Part shown: positions 53,092 to 61,163 of the stretch, in pieces
Position numbering within the stretch: position 1 is the stretch's first letter
Layout of the letters: each line of letters opens with the position of its first letter
Assembly: GCA_004321925.1 (NCBI GenBank)
Contig: SCQH01000008.1
Coordinates: 1-64,000 of the forward strand
DNA length: 64,000 nt
From: Nitrospirota bacterium
Lineage (GTDB): Bacteria; Nitrospirota; Thermodesulfovibrionia; Thermodesulfovibrionales; UBA6898
Reading direction: 5' to 3'
Program-made: the position numbers and the translations under genes
The notes under the pieces: generated by a model
The model's database searches: none
Told to the model about the DNA's origin: nothing
The model's input: the letters and a program-made list of their open reading frames with translations, nothing else

Positions 53092-53826
53092 TTAATTTTC
53101 CTCCTTTATTTCGTCTAATAATTTCATATCGTCCTCAGACAGCGTATATGTATCAAACAGGTCCGGCCGCTTCATCAAGGTCGCCTTCAGGGCCTGTTTT
53201 TTTCTCCATCGGCTGACCTCACTATGATTGCCGGAAAGAAGCACCGGAGGCACCTCCTTGCCGCTGAAGATCTCCGGCCGCGTATAATGCGGATAATCAA
53301 GCAGGCCGCTTGAAAATGAATCAGCTTCAGCAGAACGACAGTCTCCCAGTGCTCCGGGAATCAGCCTGGTAACGGCATCTATTATAACCAATGACGGCAG
53401 TTCTCCGCCAGTTAAAACGTAGTCGCCGACCGAAATTTCTTCGTCGGCAAGATACTGATGCACCCGCTCGTCTATGGCCTCATATCTCCCGCAGAAAAAT
53501 ACCAGTTCCTTTTCTTCCCCCAGCAGCTCCTCAGCGCAGTTCTGATCAAACTTCCTCCCCGTGGGAGACAAGAGTATGATCTTTCTGGTTGCCCTGTCAG
53601 GCCATAGCTCTTCGGTTATTCGGAAGAAGGGTTCGGGCTTCATGACCATTCCGGCGCCGCCGCCATACGGGTAGTCATCAACCGTATGATGCTTGTCGGA
53701 GGTATACGCCCTTAGGTCATGGACATTAACGGTCAGGAGACCTTTTGCAATGGCCCGTTTCATGATGCTTGCACCGAGGTAGGCATTGATGACCTCAGGA
53801 AAGATCGTTACGACGCTGCAATTCAT
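53092..53826 (-). CDS. trmD: tRNA (guanine37-N1)-methyltransferase
   Basis: TrmD methylates G37 of tRNAs to prevent frameshifting. The 244-residue SPOUT enzyme has [13 protein letters not shown] at the N-terminus, [17 protein letters not shown], and the trefoil knot motif [15 protein letters not shown]. Its ATG overlaps the rimM stop by 4 bases (ATGA). Confidence 0.97.
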   Translation of the reverse strand: MNCSVVTIFPEVINAYLGASIMKRAIAKGLLTVNVHDLRAYTSDKHHTVDDYPYGGGAGMVMKPEPFFRITEELWPDRATRKIILLSPTGRKFDQNCAEELLGEEKELVFFCGRYEAIDERVHQYLADEEISVGDYVLTGGELPSLVIIDAVTRLIPGALGDCRSAEADSFSSGLLDYPHYTRPEIFSGKEVPPVLLSGNHSEVSRWRKKQALKATLMKRPDLFDTYTLSEDDMKLLDEIKEEN

Positions 53827-54341
53827 GTCTCGTCCAGCATGCCCTTCATGGGGTCTACAACGATGACCCCCTGTTCGGGGTCTATTTTTTTTACAACCTC
53901 TTTTATTGCAGGGATCAGGATCTCCCGCTGCCTGTCTCTGACCACGTAGACATCATTGCTGCCGGTAGCAAATACATCCTCCACTGTTCCCAGTATCTCA
54001 CCCGCGGTTGTCACGACGGAGAGGCCGATGATGTCTGCGGTAAAGTACTGTCCGGCAGGAAGTGAGGGAAGGATCTTTTTTTCAGCAACAACGAGCGAGT
54101 TCCTGTAAAGAGCAGCCTCAGTCATGGTATGGATCCCGTGAAAAGAAATAATATAACCCCTATTATGGCGGCGTACGGAGCGCAGGATTCTTTCTTCGCT
54201 GTTCCCGGAAGGGAGCATAAGGAGAACCTTGCTTTCCGGGGGAAGGAGACCGAATATGTCGGAAAGGGGCAGGGCGTTCATCTCTCCCTTGACCCCATGT
54301 TCCCGAGTGATATGAGCTATTGAGACTGTTTCAGAGCTGAT
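53823..54341 (-). CDS. rimM: 16S rRNA processing protein RimM, start codon unclear
   Basis: RimM assists 30S head maturation. Typical motifs are VSIAHITREHGVKGEM at the N-terminus, LVVAEKKILPSL, and the PRC-barrel end (DVYVVRDRQREILIPAI...VVVDPMKGML). Coding similarity extends upstream of the first ATG (54281) to about 54335, but between there and the khpA stop (TGA 54363-54365, same frame) no ATG, GTG, TTG or CTG exists. I end it provisionally at an AUC (54341), giving 172 residues, with a weak CAGG upstream. Alternatives are an ATG 54281 start missing the N-terminal strand, a base error, or readthrough of the khpA UGA. Identity is firm, start is weak. Confidence 0.8.
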   Translation of the reverse strand: MSSETVSIAHITREHGVKGEMNALPLSDIFGLLPPESKVLLMLPSGNSEERILRSVRRHNRGYIISFHGIHTMTEAALYRNSLVVAEKKILPSLPAGQYFTADIIGLSVVTTAGEILGTVEDVFATGSNDVYVVRDRQREILIPAIKEVVKKIDPEQGVIVVDPMKGMLDET

Positions 54342-54362
54342 TTCAGAAAACCTGACACCGGG

Positions 54363-54596
54363 TCACTCGATGATCTCAAGGACGTAACGCTTGCCCATCT
54401 TTGTCCCGGCTGCATTTATAAGAGTCCGCATGGCACGTGCAGTCTTCCCCTGCTTGCCAATGACCTTGCCAAGATCACCTGCAGCGACCTTCAGTTCAAA
54501 TATAGTGGTCTTTTCGCCCTCTACTTCATTGACCGTCACATCTTCAGGCCTGTCTACCAAGGCCTTAGACATCATTTCGACCAGCTCTTTCATCAT
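54363..54596 (-). CDS. khpA: KH-domain RNA-binding protein KhpA
   Basis: The 77-residue protein is a single KH domain with the [17 protein letters not shown] motif (GxxG loop GKQG), matching KhpA, which with KhpB binds many RNAs. It normally sits between rpsP and rimM as here. A second ATG lies one codon after the first. Its TGA stop is followed by C and is in the same frame as rimM. Confidence 0.93.
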   Translation of the reverse strand: MMKELVEMMSKALVDRPEDVTVNEVEGEKTTIFELKVAAGDLGKVIGKQGKTARAMRTLINAAGTKMGKRYVLEIIE

Positions 54597-54626
54597 GCAA
54601 CGTCCACTGCCGGGCGGCTGACTGAA

Positions 54627-54863
54627 TTACAGACCGGCCCTCTGCATGAGTTTCCTGGCAGTAACGGTCGGCTGAGCACCTTTCCCGATCCAGTACTTTG
54701 CCTTTTCGAGGTCTATCTTGATTTCTGAAGGCTCCTTCAGCGGATCATAGGTGCCGAGGATCTCGATGAAAGGTCCATCCCTGCGCGCCCTCGAATCGGT
54801 AACGATCATACGATAAAACGGTTTCTTGTGAGCTCCCATCCTAGTTAAACGAATCTTTACCAA
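54627..54863 (-). CDS. rpsP: 30S ribosomal protein S16
   Basis: S16 is a small 30S protein (78 residues here). Conserved residues are [17 protein letters not shown] and [19 protein letters not shown]. The start is TTG at 54863, about 7 bases after GGAGG; an upstream in-frame TTG at 54878 lies within the Shine-Dalgarno region and adds five residues. It begins the rpsP-khpA-rimM-trmD-rplS-rnhB block. Confidence 0.95.
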   Translation of the reverse strand: MVKIRLTRMGAHKKPFYRMIVTDSRARRDGPFIEILGTYDPLKEPSEIKIDLEKAKYWIGKGAQPTVTARKLMQRAGL

Positions 54864-54890
54864 AAAAAACACCTCCAAATAAATTTTATA

Positions 54891-54920
54891 ATTTTAATAT
54901 ATTAGCGTTTATAAAGTAAA
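54891..54920 (-). promoter_or_regulatory. Possible promoter for the rpsP block
   Basis: On the minus strand TTTACT (54915-54920) and TAAAAT (54891-54896) are 18 bp apart in an AT-rich 80-base gap between ffh and rpsP. The -35 is weak. The gap may instead be a leader within an ffh-rpsP transcript. Confidence 0.35.
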
Positions 54921-54945
54921 GCAGGCAGTAAAAGGGGAACGGCTT

Positions 54946-56265
54946 TCAGAAAGGGAACATACCGGGAATCTTCAGGTTCTTCTTGCCCTTGAACATCTTC
55001 AGCATCTTGCGCAGTTCAACATACTGCTTGACCACCCTGTTGACCTCTGCAACAGAAGTTCCGCTGCCCAGGGCTATCCTTCTTCTTCTGCTTCCGTTCA
55101 GCAGTGAGTGGTTTGCCCGCTCCTTCCGTGTCATGGAGTTTATGATCGCCTCTGTCCTTACGAACTCCCTTTCGTCAACTTTAAGGTTCTTGACCTTATT
55201 GAATCCGGGGATCATGCTCAGCAGGCTTTCCATTGATCCCATGCTGCGGATCTTTTTGAGCTGGTCTCTGAGATCATCGAACGTAAAGGAATCTCCGAGG
55301 ATCTTTTTTTGAAGGGCTTCAGCCTCTTTATGGTCAAACGACTTCTGCGCCTGTTCAATAAGGGTCAGGACGTCGCCCATGCCCAGGATCTTTGAGGCTA
55401 TCCGGTCAGGGTGAAACGGCTCGAGCATGTCGATCTTTTCCCCGACCCCGATGAACTTTATCGGTTTATCGGTTACGGCCCGTATTGAGAGGGCAGCCCC
55501 GCCACGGGCATCACCATCCATCTTTGTCAGGATAACACCATCGATTCCGATCTGCCCGTTGAATTGCTTTGCTATGGTGACGGCATCCTGCCCGGTCATC
55601 GAATCGGCAACAAGGAGTATCTCACGCGGGGCAACCGCCTCTTTGATCTGCTTCAATTCGTTCATCAGGGCCTCATCAACATGAAGCCGGCCCGCCGTGT
55701 CAAGAATGACGATATCATGGGCCTCGGTCTTTGCCCTTTTCACTGACTCGGTCGCAACAAGAACAGGGTCTTTGGTGTCACGGGCATGATGCACGTTGAC
55801 ATCGATCTGCTTGCCAAGGGTGATCAACTGGTCGATAGCTGCAGGCCTCTGAAGGTCACAGGCAACCAGCAATGGTCTTCTGCCTTCTTTTTTAAATATC
55901 CTGGCAAGTTTCGCAGCGGTAGTCGTCTTTCCCGAACCCTGCAGGCCGACCATCATGATGACGGTCGGAGGATTTGGGGAGAGGGTGATCCTGCTGTTGG
56001 TACTGCCCAGCAGACTGCAGAGCTCGTCATTGACGATCTTGATGACCTGCTGACCCGGGGTCAGACTTTCAAGGACATCCTTGCCGACAGCCTTGCTCTT
56101 GATGTTCTGGATCAGATCTTTGACAACCTTGAAGTTGACATCGGCTTCGAGCAGGGCAAGGCGGATCTCCTTCAGTGCTGTCTCAACATCCTCATCCCTG
56201 AGGAGCCCTTTTCCCTTGAGACCCTTGAAAACCCTGTCCAGCTTTTCTGTTATCGATTCAAACAT
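54946..56265 (-). CDS. ffh: Signal recognition particle GTPase Ffh
   Basis: Ffh binds signal peptides and SRP RNA to target proteins to the membrane. The 439-residue protein has the N domain (1-85), G domain with GLQGSGKTTTAAKLA, DTAGR and TKMDGDARGG, and the methionine-rich M domain at the C-terminus (SMGSMESLLSMIPGF). It is followed after an 80-base gap by rpsP, a common neighbour, and its start lies directly after the TlpA-like gene (1 base between). Confidence 0.97.
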   Translation of the reverse strand: MFESITEKLDRVFKGLKGKGLLRDEDVETALKEIRLALLEADVNFKVVKDLIQNIKSKAVGKDVLESLTPGQQVIKIVNDELCSLLGSTNSRITLSPNPPTVIMMVGLQGSGKTTTAAKLARIFKKEGRRPLLVACDLQRPAAIDQLITLGKQIDVNVHHARDTKDPVLVATESVKRAKTEAHDIVILDTAGRLHVDEALMNELKQIKEAVAPREILLVADSMTGQDAVTIAKQFNGQIGIDGVILTKMDGDARGGAALSIRAVTDKPIKFIGVGEKIDMLEPFHPDRIASKILGMGDVLTLIEQAQKSFDHKEAEALQKKILGDSFTFDDLRDQLKKIRSMGSMESLLSMIPGFNKVKNLKVDEREFVRTEAIINSMTRKERANHSLLNGSRRRRIALGSGTSVAEVNRVVKQYVELRKMLKMFKGKKNLKIPGMFPF

Positions 56266-56266
56266 A

Positions 56267-56791
56267 TCACAGGAGTTTATCTATCTGCCGGGAGAAAGTC
56301 GTGGTAAAATTCTCAGCAGTTCCCGTCTGGGAACTGACTATCACGCCCGATTTGTCAATGATGAAGAGGGCAGGTATGCTCTTGATATTATAAGCCCTGG
56401 TCACTGCTTCGTCACCGACCAGGATCGTATAATTTATCTTCTGTTCCCTGGCAAAATCCGCGAGTTTCCCGGTAGTATCCTTTCCCTCGTCAACAGAAAC
56501 AGCCAGGATGGCGACATTCCTGTCACGGTACTGATCCTGCAGGGTTATGAACTCGGGGACAGATGCCCTGCATGGCGGACACCACGTTGCCCAAAATTCA
56601 AGCAATACAACCTTGCCGGAATAATCCGACAAGCGGACACGGTTGCCCTTCAGGTCCCGGAGGGTAAAGTCCGGGGCCTTGCTGCCGGTTACCGCAGGAG
56701 ATTGCTGCCCTGTCTCCGTCCCCCTGCTGCATGCAACTGCGGAAAGCACCGATAGGATCAGCACAATGAGGATAAACCTGTTATATTTCAA
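56267..56791 (-). CDS. TlpA/ResA-like thioredoxin lipoprotein
   Basis: The 174-residue protein has a lipoprotein signal with lipobox VAC (Cys21) and a thioredoxin fold with the active site WCPPCRA near residues 69-75. TlpA/ResA proteins reduce disulfides in the envelope, often for cytochrome c maturation. It lies just upstream of ffh and next to a classical thioredoxin gene. Substrate unknown. Confidence 0.9.
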   Translation of the reverse strand: MKYNRFILIVLILSVLSAVACSRGTETGQQSPAVTGSKAPDFTLRDLKGNRVRLSDYSGKVVLLEFWATWCPPCRASVPEFITLQDQYRDRNVAILAVSVDEGKDTTGKLADFAREQKINYTILVGDEAVTRAYNIKSIPALFIIDKSGVIVSSQTGTAENFTTTFSRQIDKLL

Positions 56792-56851
56792 AAGAACACC
56801 CCGGAACGACCCTGTGGGTCAGTCAGTGATTAGCATTAGGGAAAGAAGAGA

Positions 56852-57184
56852 TTAACTGCTCAGATGCGCGTCGATCTTTGCCTTGAGCTGCGACTTCTGT
56901 GCAACACCGACGATCTGGTCTATCTGCTTTCCGTCCTTGATAAAGATAAGCGTCGGTATCCCCATTATCTTGTAGTTGCTTGCGATATCCGGATTGTCGT
57001 CCGTATTCAACTTGGCAACCTTCATCTTCCCTGCGTATTCCTTGGCAAGTTCCTCCACGGTCGGTGCTATCATACGGCATGGTCCGCACCACACAGCCCA
57101 AAAATCGACCATGACAAGCCCCTTCGCCTGTAAAATTTCCTGATCCCATGTTGCGGTTGTAACATCAAGTACGCCTTCAGCCAT
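56852..57184 (-). CDS. trxA: Thioredoxin
   Basis: The 110-residue cytoplasmic thioredoxin has the active site WCGPC near residue 33, and the cis-proline GIPTLIFIKDG. I choose ATG 57184, six bases after AGGAGG, giving the standard MAEGVLDVTTATWDQ start; a further in-frame ATG at 57241 lacks a good site. It supplies electrons to reductases in the cytoplasm. Confidence 0.95.
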   Translation of the reverse strand: MAEGVLDVTTATWDQEILQAKGLVMVDFWAVWCGPCRMIAPTVEELAKEYAGKMKVAKLNTDDNPDIASNYKIMGIPTLIFIKDGKQIDQIVGVAQKSQLKAKIDAHLSS

Positions 57185-57279
57185 AACGAACCTCCTGGTA
57201 TGAATTATAAGATTATATTCAGTCGCTGATTCATTTGTCAAACAGAGTGCCCATTACGCGCCGGTTCTGGTGTCGTATG

Positions 57280-57308
57280 TTGACAGCAATGCACTTTTCT
57301 GTTATTTT
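57280..57308 (+). promoter_or_regulatory. Possible promoter for the barrel gene
   Basis: TTGACA (57280-57285) is separated by 17 bp from TATTTT (57303-57308). The expected start site falls at or next to the ATG at 57314, and no Shine-Dalgarno is present, so a leaderless transcript is possible. Confidence 0.45.
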
Positions 57309-57313
57309 TTCTT

Positions 57314-58099
57314 ATGGTAATTAAATTACTCTGTGCCGTTCTGCTCGTCTGCGTGTCCCCCGGCCTTGTTATGGCCTTTGATAATACCGGGTTGCAGCCG
57401 ATTTCACCCTATGGTGTTTTTTCCACGTTCAGCACGGAGAGCCTCCCCAAAAACAAGGTTGGTCTGGAAGTGACCGCTGAGCGGGCAATAGATCCCGAGT
57501 TCTACCGGTTCGGGATCAAGGGTGCCTATGGCCTCACCGATGCAATCGAGTTTAATTTTTCTGCCCCCTATATCTTCAAGTATGCTAATGCCGTTGATGG
57601 CCCCGAGGATTTTTCCTTCGGCTGGAAACACCGGGTCTATGATGAGGGGAAATACGGTCCTTCACTTGCTTATATAGTAAGCACCTCCATCAATAACGGC
57701 AGGAAGGAATTCAGCACCAACGGCAGAATAGGGGTGGGCTTCATTGCGAGCAAGAGGGTAGGTCCTTTCAAGGGTCACCTGAATATCTTCGCTGCAAATC
57801 CGGGGACAGCCGCACTGAAAAGTGAGGTATCTTTTTCAGGTGGTATAGACTTTTCAGCCGCCAACAACTTAAACCTCCTGGGTGAGCTCGTCATCAAAAA
57901 GGGGCATACCACAAAAGAATATGACCAGGTGGAGACCCGCCTCGGCTATCGGATCAAAACAACCGATTTTCTGTATACCACGCTCGGTGTCGGCATTGAC
58001 CTCAAGGACAAAGGCCCCGAGTATAGGTTCATTCTGTCTGTCAGCCTGACATCCCCGCACAAAAAGACTGTGATCAAGCGGATCTATGAAGAAGAATAG
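57314..58099 (+). CDS. Predicted outer-membrane beta-barrel protein
   Basis: The 261-residue protein has a signal peptide (residues 1-21, ending VMAF), then alternating beta-strand patterns with aromatic ends (VGLEVTAERAIDPEFYRFGIKGAYG; FSFGWKHRVYD; YRFILSVSLTSP). Its pattern fits small porin-like barrels. It shows no Shine-Dalgarno before the ATG. It lies upstream of the Tat genes. Function unknown. Confidence 0.7.
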   Translation: MVIKLLCAVLLVCVSPGLVMAFDNTGLQPISPYGVFSTFSTESLPKNKVGLEVTAERAIDPEFYRFGIKGAYGLTDAIEFNFSAPYIFKYANAVDGPEDFSFGWKHRVYDEGKYGPSLAYIVSTSINNGRKEFSTNGRIGVGFIASKRVGPFKGHLNIFAANPGTAALKSEVSFSGGIDFSAANNLNLLGELVIKKGHTTKEYDQVETRLGYRIKTTDFLYTTLGVGIDLKDKGPEYRFILSVSLTSPHKKTVIKRIYEEE

Positions 58100-58145
58100 G
58101 CCTGCCCGGAGCCAGGGATGGACCCGTCCCAGGAAGGACCCCTAG

Positions 58146-58442
58146 ATGTTTGACATCGGCATCCAGGAATTGATCATTATTTTCGTCATTGCGCTGCTCG
58201 TTTTCGGCCCGGAACGGTTGCCGGAGATCAGCCGGAAACTGGGGAGATGGGTCGTTGAGATACGCAGGGGAGTGCACGAGGCCAAGATCCAGATGGAGAA
58301 GGAATTTAATGACGTCAATGCCACGGTAGAGGACGATGTCAGCAATCTTCTCAAGAATGTTGAACCGCAGGCACAGAAAGTTGAACTGCAGGAACAGAAA
58401 AAGGAAGAAGCGCCGATCAAAGAGACAGAGGGCAAGATATAA
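58146..58442 (+). CDS. TatA/TatB-type translocase subunit
   Basis: The 98-residue protein has an N-terminal membrane helix (about 8-20), the FGPERLPE hinge at residues 20-27, then an amphipathic helix and an acidic/Gln-rich tail. The ELIIIF...FGP and Glu near the start are typical of TatA/TatB. With tatC directly behind, it should form the twin-arginine export system for folded proteins. One subunit may serve as both TatA and TatB. Confidence 0.92.
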   Translation: MFDIGIQELIIIFVIALLVFGPERLPEISRKLGRWVVEIRRGVHEAKIQMEKEFNDVNATVEDDVSNLLKNVEPQAQKVELQEQKKEEAPIKETEGKI

Positions 58443-59216
58443 TTGGAACGCATCGAGATGCCGTTGATAGAACATCTTGCCGAGTTACGCAAAAGGCTCC
58501 TGATCTCTTTTTCATTTCTGGGCATTGCCTTTGTCGTCCTGTTTAGATTCTCAGAGCATATTTTTCGTCTCCTGATCTTTCCCTTGAAGTCCGAATTGAA
58601 GTTTGTACCGGTGAGACCGTTCATAACGATCATAGAAAAACAGGCGGCCTCTTCGCTTGTATTCCTGGCCCCGGCCGAAGCGTTCTGGATGCACATGAAG
58701 GTATGCATGGTGGCTGCGCTCATCGTGTCTCTTCCCGTTATTTTTTTCCAGATATGGCGCTTCATCTCCCCCGGCCTGGTTGAAAAGGAAAAAAAATACA
58801 TTGTCCCGTTCATTTTCTTTTCTACAGCGCTGTTCCTGATCGGCGCGGTTTTTTGTTTTGTGATTATCCTTCCGTTTGCGATGACCTTCCTTCTCGGGTA
58901 CAAAACGGAAAACATCACCCCGATGCTTTCTGTCGGCAGTTACATAGACTTCTGCCTGAAGTTCATCCTTGCCTTCGGAGCGATATTCGAACTCCCGCTG
59001 GTCATTTTATTTCTGACCCGGTTTGGCATCATCACCCCTGATACCCTGGCAAAGCACCGGCGTTATGCCGTCCTCGTTGCCTTCATCGCCGGGGCGATCC
59101 TGACCCCTACGCCGGATGCCTTTAACCAGGCCCTCATGGCGATTCCTATAATAATTCTTTACGAAATTGGTATACTACTATCAAGGATTTTATACCGGAG
59201 GGGAAAGAATGCCTAG
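58443..59216 (+). CDS. tatC: Twin-arginine translocase subunit TatC
   Basis: TatC is the receptor for twin-arginine signal peptides. The 257-residue protein has six membrane spans and the conserved MPLIEHLAELRKRLL start, IWRFISPGLVEKEKK and FGAIFELPLVILFLTRFGI. TTG 58443 follows the TatA/B stop directly; an ATG at 58458 is a possible alternative. The end overlaps the next gene by 8 bases. Confidence 0.94.
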   Translation: MERIEMPLIEHLAELRKRLLISFSFLGIAFVVLFRFSEHIFRLLIFPLKSELKFVPVRPFITIIEKQAASSLVFLAPAEAFWMHMKVCMVAALIVSLPVIFFQIWRFISPGLVEKEKKYIVPFIFFSTALFLIGAVFCFVIILPFAMTFLLGYKTENITPMLSVGSYIDFCLKFILAFGAIFELPLVILFLTRFGIITPDTLAKHRRYAVLVAFIAGAILTPTPDAFNQALMAIPIIILYEIGILLSRILYRRGKNA

Positions 59217-59487
59217 TGCACGCGGGAAAAGCCTTCAGGCGCTCATCAGGGACGTGGCAGAGGGATACGTGGCTGTCAACCCCCTGTTCCTGAAGTCCTT
59301 TGAGCCGGAGGTGCTCAAGGAGTTCTATCATGAGATATCGAAGGTCCAAAATGATATACGACTGGAACGGTTTCCCACGAATGATACCAATGCCATACGC
59401 TTGAGGAATGTCAAACTGCAAAGACTCTATTCTGCTACCGTGATCATCCGGAACTTTGCCCGTGAACGCAGGGTAGCCCTTGTGTAA
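59209..59487 (+). CDS. Small conserved-looking protein of unknown function
   Basis: The 92-residue, charged helical protein starts at ATG 59209 behind GGAGGGG, overlapping tatC by 8 bases; an upstream TTG (59167) is inside tatC. No motif or membrane span is visible. Its linkage to tatC and to the downstream HEAT and HD-GYP genes may be informative, but I do not recognise it. Confidence 0.75.
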   Translation: MPSARGKSLQALIRDVAEGYVAVNPLFLKSFEPEVLKEFYHEISKVQNDIRLERFPTNDTNAIRLRNVKLQRLYSATVIIRNFARERRVALV

Positions 59488-59528
59488 TGACCATAACAAT
59501 GAAATCCGCGAGGACATGACCAGCTGCC

Positions 59529-61163
59529 ATGGACGACGTTAAAGCAGTCAGGGACATAATTCAGTCTTTTTCAAAGTCAAAGAAGATCCTCAGGATGTAT
59601 CCTGAGAATAATCCCATTTATATGAATACCCTCGATGAGGACCTCAGCAAATTCAAGGACTTTTTTTATTCCAAGGATGCGATGACCCTTCTGATCAGGC
59701 AGAATGAGATCCTGTATGACACCGAGCAGGTGTACGCCAATCAGGAAAAAGACGACAACCTGGCCCTGTTCTTTTTCAAGGACGGCTTGCGGGAGATCAC
59801 GTTCCACGCCGGCTTGCCGCGTGAAGAACTGGAGTCGTTCCTCAAGATAATTTCGATGGACTTTAACCGTGACACCATGGATGACGATATTGTGACGCTT
59901 TTTTGGGAAAAGGACTTCCAGAAGATACAGTATGTCGTTGACGATCTTGTCCTTTCGGATGATGAGGATTATGAGACAAAGGCGGTCATGGAGGTCAAGG
60001 AGAAAGCATCGGAGGAAGACAATATCTTCAAGGCATACGAGGACGCCATCAAGCAGGACGAAGAGGTCAAAGATGTTGCCATCGTGCCTCTTCTGGACAA
60101 GGACCTGCAGCTGCTTTTAAAGGAGCTGGACAATGACAGCACCGACAAAACGCCCAAGCTGATCGATATACTCTTTGAGATGATCTATCTCTCCGAAACA
60201 GCAGATGATTTTGAGGCCCTGGTCACTGCCTTCAAGGGGTCGATCGAATTCAGCATCGTCAAAGGGGACATAGTTCCCGTTACCCAGCTTTTGGCCCGGT
60301 TGAAGCAGCTCATTGATGGCGATGAATTCAGTGCGGACGTAAAAAAGCATTTAAAGAAGATCATCTTCTTCGCAGGCAGTGACACGATAATCAGCCTCCT
60401 TGGAGAAGTGCTCGATCTGGGCCAGGAGACCGAGGAAAAGATCCTCGATGATTTTATTACCTACCTGGATAAGAACTCCATCGTGCCCTTCATGAAGATA
60501 CTTGGCGAATTAAAGAGCATTCATGCCAGGAAATTCGTAATCGATGCCCTCATTTCCATCGGAAACAAGGATATAACCATCCTGGCCAAGGGCCTCAGCG
60601 ATTCGCGCTGGTACGTCGTCAGAAACATCATCTATATCCTGAGGAAGATTGGCGACAAGAAGGCTGTCGATTATCTGCTCAAAACGGTCAAGCATGGCGA
60701 CGTCAGGGTGAAGAAGGAGGTCATCAGGACCCTGGGCGAACTTGGCGGAGCCGGCGTTCTGCAGGCACTGAGGGAATGCCTGGACGACCCTGATGTCCAG
60801 GTCCGCGCGGCCTCGTTAAAAGCCCTGGTCAATATCGGGTCGGAGGCGGCAAAGAGGATCATCCTCAATAAGGTTTCCGACAAGATCTTCAAGGACAGGG
60901 AGTTTGAGGAAAAGAAGGAATATTTCGAATCCCTGGCCCGCTGGAAGGACAGCGAAATATTCAATTTCCTCACGACGACCCTCAAGCAGAGCACCTTTTT
61001 CGGAAGGGCAAAGAACTATGAAAACAGGGCCTGTTCTGCCTATGCGCTCGGAATTTTCGGCGGCAGCGACGCCCTGGCAATCCTGAACAAATTCAAAAAT
61101 GACAGCAACAAGCAGTTCAGAGATGCTGTTCATATTGCGATCAAGCGTGCCGGCAATGGATAA
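59529..61163 (+). CDS. HEAT-repeat protein
   Basis: The 544-residue cytoplasmic protein has an N-terminal helical region (1-170) and HEAT-like repeats at about 330-540 (HARKFVIDALISIGN, WYVVRNIIYILRKIGDKKAVDYLL, VKKEVIRTLGELGGAGVLQALREC). HEAT arrays act as protein-interaction scaffolds. It overlaps the following HD-GYP gene by 8 bases, so the two are probably made together. Partners and function are unknown. Confidence 0.8.
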   Translation: MDDVKAVRDIIQSFSKSKKILRMYPENNPIYMNTLDEDLSKFKDFFYSKDAMTLLIRQNEILYDTEQVYANQEKDDNLALFFFKDGLREITFHAGLPREELESFLKIISMDFNRDTMDDDIVTLFWEKDFQKIQYVVDDLVLSDDEDYETKAVMEVKEKASEEDNIFKAYEDAIKQDEEVKDVAIVPLLDKDLQLLLKELDNDSTDKTPKLIDILFEMIYLSETADDFEALVTAFKGSIEFSIVKGDIVPVTQLLARLKQLIDGDEFSADVKKHLKKIIFFAGSDTIISLLGEVLDLGQETEEKILDDFITYLDKNSIVPFMKILGELKSIHARKFVIDALISIGNKDITILAKGLSDSRWYVVRNIIYILRKIGDKKAVDYLLKTVKHGDVRVKKEVIRTLGELGGAGVLQALRECLDDPDVQVRAASLKALVNIGSEAAKRIILNKVSDKIFKDREFEEKKEYFESLARWKDSEIFNFLTTTLKQSTFFGRAKNYENRACSAYALGIFGGSDALAILNKFKNDSNKQFRDAVHIAIKRAGNG

